From contig NZ_QGNY01000005.1 of assembly GCF_003173575.1 (NCBI RefSeq), forward strand, positions 1 through 64,000: 64,000 nt of DNA, read 5' to 3'. Origin of the DNA: Pedobacter paludis (lineage in GTDB: Bacteria > Bacteroidota > Bacteroidia > Sphingobacteriales > Sphingobacteriaceae). The notes beneath the pieces were generated by a model. The model worked only from the letters and a program-made list of their open reading frames with translations. It was not told the DNA's origin and searched no databases. Shown piece after piece: positions 60,570 through 64,000 of this stretch; within the stretch, counting starts at the first letter, position 1, and each line of letters begins with the position of its first letter. Position numbers and translations under genes: made by a program.

Positions 60570-61541
60570 TTATTTTTTACGTTCCGTAGTGTAGAGTACG
60601 AGTTGTTCTAATCCCGTTCTTGCTTCTCCGGCTTCAAATTGGTGTAAAATATCAAAGGCATCTTTTTGATACTCCTGCATTTTTTTATTGGCGTAAAAAA
60701 CACCTTCTTTTTCGTTAACAAAATCTATTATCTGCTGAATTTTAACTGGATCATCCTGATGGTTCTTAACCAGGTTGATGATTTTTTTCCGTTCAGATTT
60801 TTCGGCTTTGTTAAGTGCATAAATTAATGGAAGGGTTACTTTTTTCTCCTTAATATCTATACCCAGAGGTTTACCAACATCATCGGTTCCAAAATCGAAA
60901 GTATCATCTTTAATTTGAAAAGCGATACCTACTTTTTCTCCGAATAAACGCATTTTTTCAATCGTTGCATCGTCGGCGCCGGCCGATGCCGCACCCGCAG
61001 CGCAACAAGATGCGATTAAAGAAGCTGTTTTCTGCCTAATTACATCGAAATAAAGTTCTTCGGAAATATCCATCCGCCTAACTTTTTCAATCTGCAAAAG
61101 TTCGCCCTCACTCATCTGTTTAACTGCTTCTGATACAATTTGTAACAAACGGTGCTCGTTATTGTTTACCGAAAGCAGTAAACCTTTGGCTAAAAGATAA
61201 TCGCCTACCAAAACGGCAATTTTATTTTTCCAAAGCGCATTAATGGAGAAAAAACCACGGCGCTCATAAGCGTTATCCACCACATCATCGTGCACCAAAG
61301 TAGCCGTATGTAAAAGTTCTACCAAAGCTGCCCCGCGATGGGTAGACTCGGTAATGCCACCGCACAGTTTTGCTGCAAAAAACACAAACATGGGGCGCAT
61401 TTGTTTTCCTTTTTGTTTAACGATATAATGTGTAATCCGATCGAGCAGTGGTGCATCGCTGTGCATAGATTCTTTAAAGGTTTTTTCAAACGCTTTAATG
61501 TCAGTTGCTATAGGTTTTTTTATTTGTTCGATTCCCGGCAT
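60570..61541 (-). CDS. Polyprenyl diphosphate synthase
   Basis: A 323-aa trans-prenyltransferase. The first Asp-rich motif LVHDDVVD includes Asp85, Asp86 and Asp89; the second is KDDTFDF near 214. It probably makes a long (C40-C45) chain for menaquinone, judged by length and family, but the product length is inferred. The ATG at 61539-61541 (MPGIEQ) is chosen; an earlier in-frame ATG adds only a hydrophobic stub. It heads the transcript with the TerC-like gene. Confidence 0.9.
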   Translation of the reverse strand: MPGIEQIKKPIATDIKAFEKTFKESMHSDAPLLDRITHYIVKQKGKQMRPMFVFFAAKLCGGITESTHRGAALVELLHTATLVHDDVVDNAYERRGFFSINALWKNKIAVLVGDYLLAKGLLLSVNNNEHRLLQIVSEAVKQMSEGELLQIEKVRRMDISEELYFDVIRQKTASLIASCCAAGAASAGADDATIEKMRLFGEKVGIAFQIKDDTFDFGTDDVGKPLGIDIKEKKVTLPLIYALNKAEKSERKKIINLVKNHQDDPVKIQQIIDFVNEKEGVFYANKKMQEYQKDAFDILHQFEAGEARTGLEQLVLYTTERKK

Positions 61542-61613
61542 TATTGGAAAAAAAATTGATTGCAAACTTAGGTTAAATTCCTATAAAACTTTACATTTAA
61601 TAAAAACATTGCA

Positions 61614-62612
61614 TTGAAAAAACGCTATAAAATCTTAATTGGCCTTTCTGTTTTAATTATCGGGGTTTATTTGGCCGGACCCAAGCCAAAAAAACCACTT
61701 TACAGCGATGAACCGAGCAAGGTTCCAGATTTAAAGGACCTAGATAATTATGTTCAAACAATAGAAAGTGCGCATAAGCTAAAACCAGGCAATGAAGCTG
61801 AAATTATCTGGGCAGATTCTACCCACCGGCAAACTGAATATGCAATTGTTTATTTACATGGCTTTTCTGCATCAAAAATGGAAGGAAATCCCATCCATTT
61901 AAACCTAGCTAAAAAACTTAATGCCAATTTATATTTAGCCCGTTTGGCTGATCATGGAATTGACACCATTTCGCCGATGCAATATTTTACGGCTGACAAA
62001 CTTTGGGAAACGAGCAAGCAAGCTTACGCTATTGGAAAAAAATTAGGCAAAAAGGTAATTTTGGTCGGCACTTCTACCGGTGGAACCGTTGCCCTAAAGT
62101 TGGCTGCAACGTATCCCGAGATCAACAGCTTAATTTTATTATCGCCAAATGTAGCAATCAATGATAAAAATGCCTGGTTGCTGAACGATCCATGGGGATT
62201 GCAAATTGCCAGAAAAGTTGTGGGCGGTGATGAGCGTAAAGTTGACGGCAGAACTGAAGAATATAAAAAATATTGGTACACCAACTATCGCTTAGAATCG
62301 CTTGTAGAACTGCAGGAGTTTATAGAGAGCACCATGTTAAAAAGCACCTTTGAAAAAGTAAAGCAACCCGTTTTAATGCTGTACTTTTATAAAAATGAAC
62401 TCGAACAGGATCCAGTTGTTCGGGTTGATGCTATGCTCAAAATGTTTAATCAGCTGGGAACTCCAATAGATTTAAAACAAAAAATAGCCATTCCAAATGG
62501 CGGAAACCATGTTTTGGGATCTTACATTACTTCAAAAGATTTACCAAGCGTTGAAACTTCTATCGATAGTTTTGTAGGAAATGTTTTGAAGGAAAATATT
62601 CATAACCATTAA
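61614..62612 (+). CDS. Alpha/beta hydrolase, membrane-anchored
   Basis: A 332-aa protein with an N-terminal membrane helix or signal anchor at about 6-22. The hydrolase core shows HGFSASKMEG (oxyanion region), GTSTGGT with nucleophile Ser154, and PNGGNHVLG with the catalytic His. It starts with TTG, as no closer ATG precedes the hydrophobic segment. Substrate unknown; esterase or lipase activity is likely. Divergent from the polyprenyl synthase gene. Confidence 0.82.
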   Translation: MKKRYKILIGLSVLIIGVYLAGPKPKKPLYSDEPSKVPDLKDLDNYVQTIESAHKLKPGNEAEIIWADSTHRQTEYAIVYLHGFSASKMEGNPIHLNLAKKLNANLYLARLADHGIDTISPMQYFTADKLWETSKQAYAIGKKLGKKVILVGTSTGGTVALKLAATYPEINSLILLSPNVAINDKNAWLLNDPWGLQIARKVVGGDERKVDGRTEEYKKYWYTNYRLESLVELQEFIESTMLKSTFEKVKQPVLMLYFYKNELEQDPVVRVDAMLKMFNQLGTPIDLKQKIAIPNGGNHVLGSYITSKDLPSVETSIDSFVGNVLKENIHNH

Positions 62613-62659
62613 AAACGCTCAGTTAATTTTTCAGATCATTATTTACATACTCTTTATAA

Positions 62660-63460
62660 ATGAAATATTTTTGCTCCCTTTGCTTCCTTATCATCAGTTT
62701 TAACTTATTTGCACAAGAGCCTTTTACATTAGGAAAAATTGAAAAAATACAATCTTCTGTTTTAAAAGAAAGCCGAACATTGAATATTTATCTGCCAGAG
62801 GGTTATGCTGTAGATTCTGCGAAAACATATCCAGTAATTTATCTTTTGGATGGCTCTGCGAATGAGGATTTTATTCATATTGTTGGTTTGGTTCAGTTTT
62901 TAACGATGATTGAAACCATGCCAAAATCGATAGTTGTGGGCATTGCAAATGTAGATCGCAAAAGAGATTTCACTTTCCCGACAACTATTAAAGAAGATTT
63001 AAAAGATTACCCGACTACGGGAAAATCTGAGAAATTTATTTCGTTTATAGAAAAAGAACTCCAGCCCTTTATCCAAAATAATTATAAAACCAACGAAAGT
63101 AAAACCATAATTGGGCAATCGCTGGGTGGTTTATTGGCAACAGAAATTTTATTAAAAAAACCACAACTCTTTGACAATTATATGATTATCAGCCCGAGTT
63201 TGTGGTGGAATAATGAATCGCTTTTAGGCGAAGCTCCCAAATATTTAGAACAACAGACCAAAACAAACCTAAGAGTTTATCTTTCGGTTGGCACAGAAGG
63301 AAAAGTAATGGAAGGTGATACAAGAAAACTTGCAGAAATTTTAAAACAGCGCACAAATTTAAAATTGGATTTTTTGCCTCTACCGGATGAAAGTCATTTA
63401 ACTATTCTACATAATAGTATTTACAAAGGCTTTGGTATTCTTTGTCAAAAAAAGAAATAA
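62660..63460 (+). CDS. Secreted esterase (IroE/Fes-like alpha/beta hydrolase)
   Basis: A 266-aa exported hydrolase. Signal peptide at about 1-18 (NLFAQ). Nucleophile Ser154 in GQSLGG, ISPSLWW near 181 and a C-terminal PDESHLTI with the catalytic His. Sequence resembles siderophore or peptide esterases, but the substrate is not determined. It follows the previous hydrolase gene by 47 bp on the same strand. Confidence 0.82.
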   Translation: MKYFCSLCFLIISFNLFAQEPFTLGKIEKIQSSVLKESRTLNIYLPEGYAVDSAKTYPVIYLLDGSANEDFIHIVGLVQFLTMIETMPKSIVVGIANVDRKRDFTFPTTIKEDLKDYPTTGKSEKFISFIEKELQPFIQNNYKTNESKTIIGQSLGGLLATEILLKKPQLFDNYMIISPSLWWNNESLLGEAPKYLEQQTKTNLRVYLSVGTEGKVMEGDTRKLAEILKQRTNLKLDFLPLPDESHLTILHNSIYKGFGILCQKKK

Positions 63461-63540
63461 GATTTATAAGTCAATGCAAATTAATTATCAAACTAACGAA
63501 GTTCTGTCCTAACAACACCTTAAGAAACTTAGCAAGTTGA

Positions 63541-64000
63541 TTAATTTAGAATATTCTTAACAATCATCTCGGCATGCACTCTAGAGTTTTCGATAAAAAG
63601 CTTGTGCGTATCTAGTCCACCGCAAACTACCCCGGCGAGATATAAACCTTCAACATTGGTTTCCATGGTTTCTTCGTTGTAAACAGGGCAAAGACTTTTA
63701 GGCAATTCAATTCCAAATTTTCTAAGCATCGAAAAATCGGGTTGGTAGCCCGTCATGGCGATAACGAAATCGTTTGGTATGGTAACGATTCCCTCAAGTG
63801 TTTTAATATCAACTTCTCCAGCTCTGATTTCAATCAATTCAGCATTGAAAAGTGCTTTAACTTCTCCTTCCTTGATTCTATTCTGAATATCCGGTCGCAC
63901 CCAATATTTTACATGCGGACCAAGATCTCCACTTCGTACTACCATGGTTACATTTGCGCCTTTTCTGTAAGTTTCTAGAGCAGCATCTACGCCCGAATTA
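63541..64000 (-). CDS. YpdA-type bacillithiol-disulfide reductase, partial
   Basis: The C-terminal part of a pyridine nucleotide-disulfide oxidoreductase; the 5' end lies beyond the window. 153 codons are visible, with NSGVDAALETYRKGANVT leading into MVVRSGDLG, then the FAD-binding VIAMTGYQPDFSMLR and YLAGVVCGGLDTHKLFIENS at the end. This closing motif is typical of the YpdA family, which reduces bacillithiol disulfide with NADPH. With the bacilliredoxin gene at 38339 it points to a bacillithiol redox system. Confidence 0.85.
   Translation of the reverse strand, partial: NSGVDAALETYRKGANVTMVVRSGDLGPHVKYWVRPDIQNRIKEGEVKALFNAELIEIRAGEVDIKTLEGIVTIPNDFVIAMTGYQPDFSMLRKFGIELPKSLCPVYNEETMETNVEGLYLAGVVCGGLDTHKLFIENSRVHAEMIVKNILN

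Overview
The window looks like chromosomal DNA of a Bacteroidota member of the family Sphingobacteriaceae, most likely Pedobacter or a close relative. The evidence is low GC, TAnnTTTG-type promoter elements, few Shine-Dalgarno sequences, and family content typical of that group: DUF1599, DoxX/BT_3928-type, CCC-motif and YARHG proteins, a GH3-family enzyme, CruF/CrtW carotenoid genes and bacillithiol redox proteins. Most of it is housekeeping sequence. I saw no prophage, CRISPR array, tRNA, rRNA or complete insertion sequence.

Layout. 1-300 holds three strong tandem promoters pointing off the left edge, probably toward an rRNA operon. 0.5-3 kb: CoA-binding protein, DinB protein and FAD oxidoreductase (minus). 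3.1-6.1 kb: LemA, two TPM-domain proteins, a small unknown and a NUDIX hydrolase (plus). 6.3-10.1 kb: dnaA with DnaA boxes upstream, a stand-alone methylmalonyl-CoA mutase catalytic subunit and a membrane protein. 10.2-11.9 kb: A-type Fe-S protein and a MacB-type permease. 12-16.6 kb: nucleotide-sugar and polysaccharide cluster (ugd, UDP-xylose synthase, GC-rich galE, an unknown, CpsB-type phosphatase). 16.7-19.4 kb: waaA, gluconokinase and hemH. 19.5-24 kb: a carotenoid-tailoring gene run (acyltransferase, GT2, cruF, ispH, crtW) behind a PyrR-like gene. 24-30 kb: DUF2807 protein, an unknown, rlmD, DoxX, M28 peptidase and a shortened RhuM protein. 30-32 kb: crtD-like desaturase and thioesterase. 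32-38 kb: aroK, DinB, a lone OppB-type permease, BT_3928-like protein, a doubled DUF1599 protein, then folP, a four-helix-bundle gene and cdaA. 38-46 kb: bacilliredoxin, small membrane proteins, YARHG lipoprotein, GH3, lptB and recJ. 46-54.9 kb: MBL hydrolase, YceI, lipoproteins, gcvP, DMT transporter and pdxJ, with repeat-rich gaps. 55-64 kb: GT39, GtrA, a polysaccharide-deacetylase-like protein, TerC, polyprenyl synthase, two alpha/beta hydrolases, and a YpdA-type reductase cut by the window end.

The most coherent pathway is carotenoid tailoring. CruF hydration, CrtD desaturation and CrtW ketolation of gamma-carotene would give deoxyflexixanthin. The linked glycosyltransferase and acyltransferase suggest that the 1'-hydroxyl is then glycosylated and acylated, by analogy with Chlorobium chlorobactene glucoside esters. 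The ring and backbone genes (crtB, crtI, crtY) lie outside the window.

Intergenic DNA is unusually structured. There is a four-copy repeat family, REP-like paired palindromes beside two of its copies, a MITE-like inverted repeat next to gcvP, and many hairpins built from recurring TTAACC-type or GGATAAAAG-type words. One pair of 17-bp inverted repeats brackets the four-helix-bundle gene between folP and cdaA.
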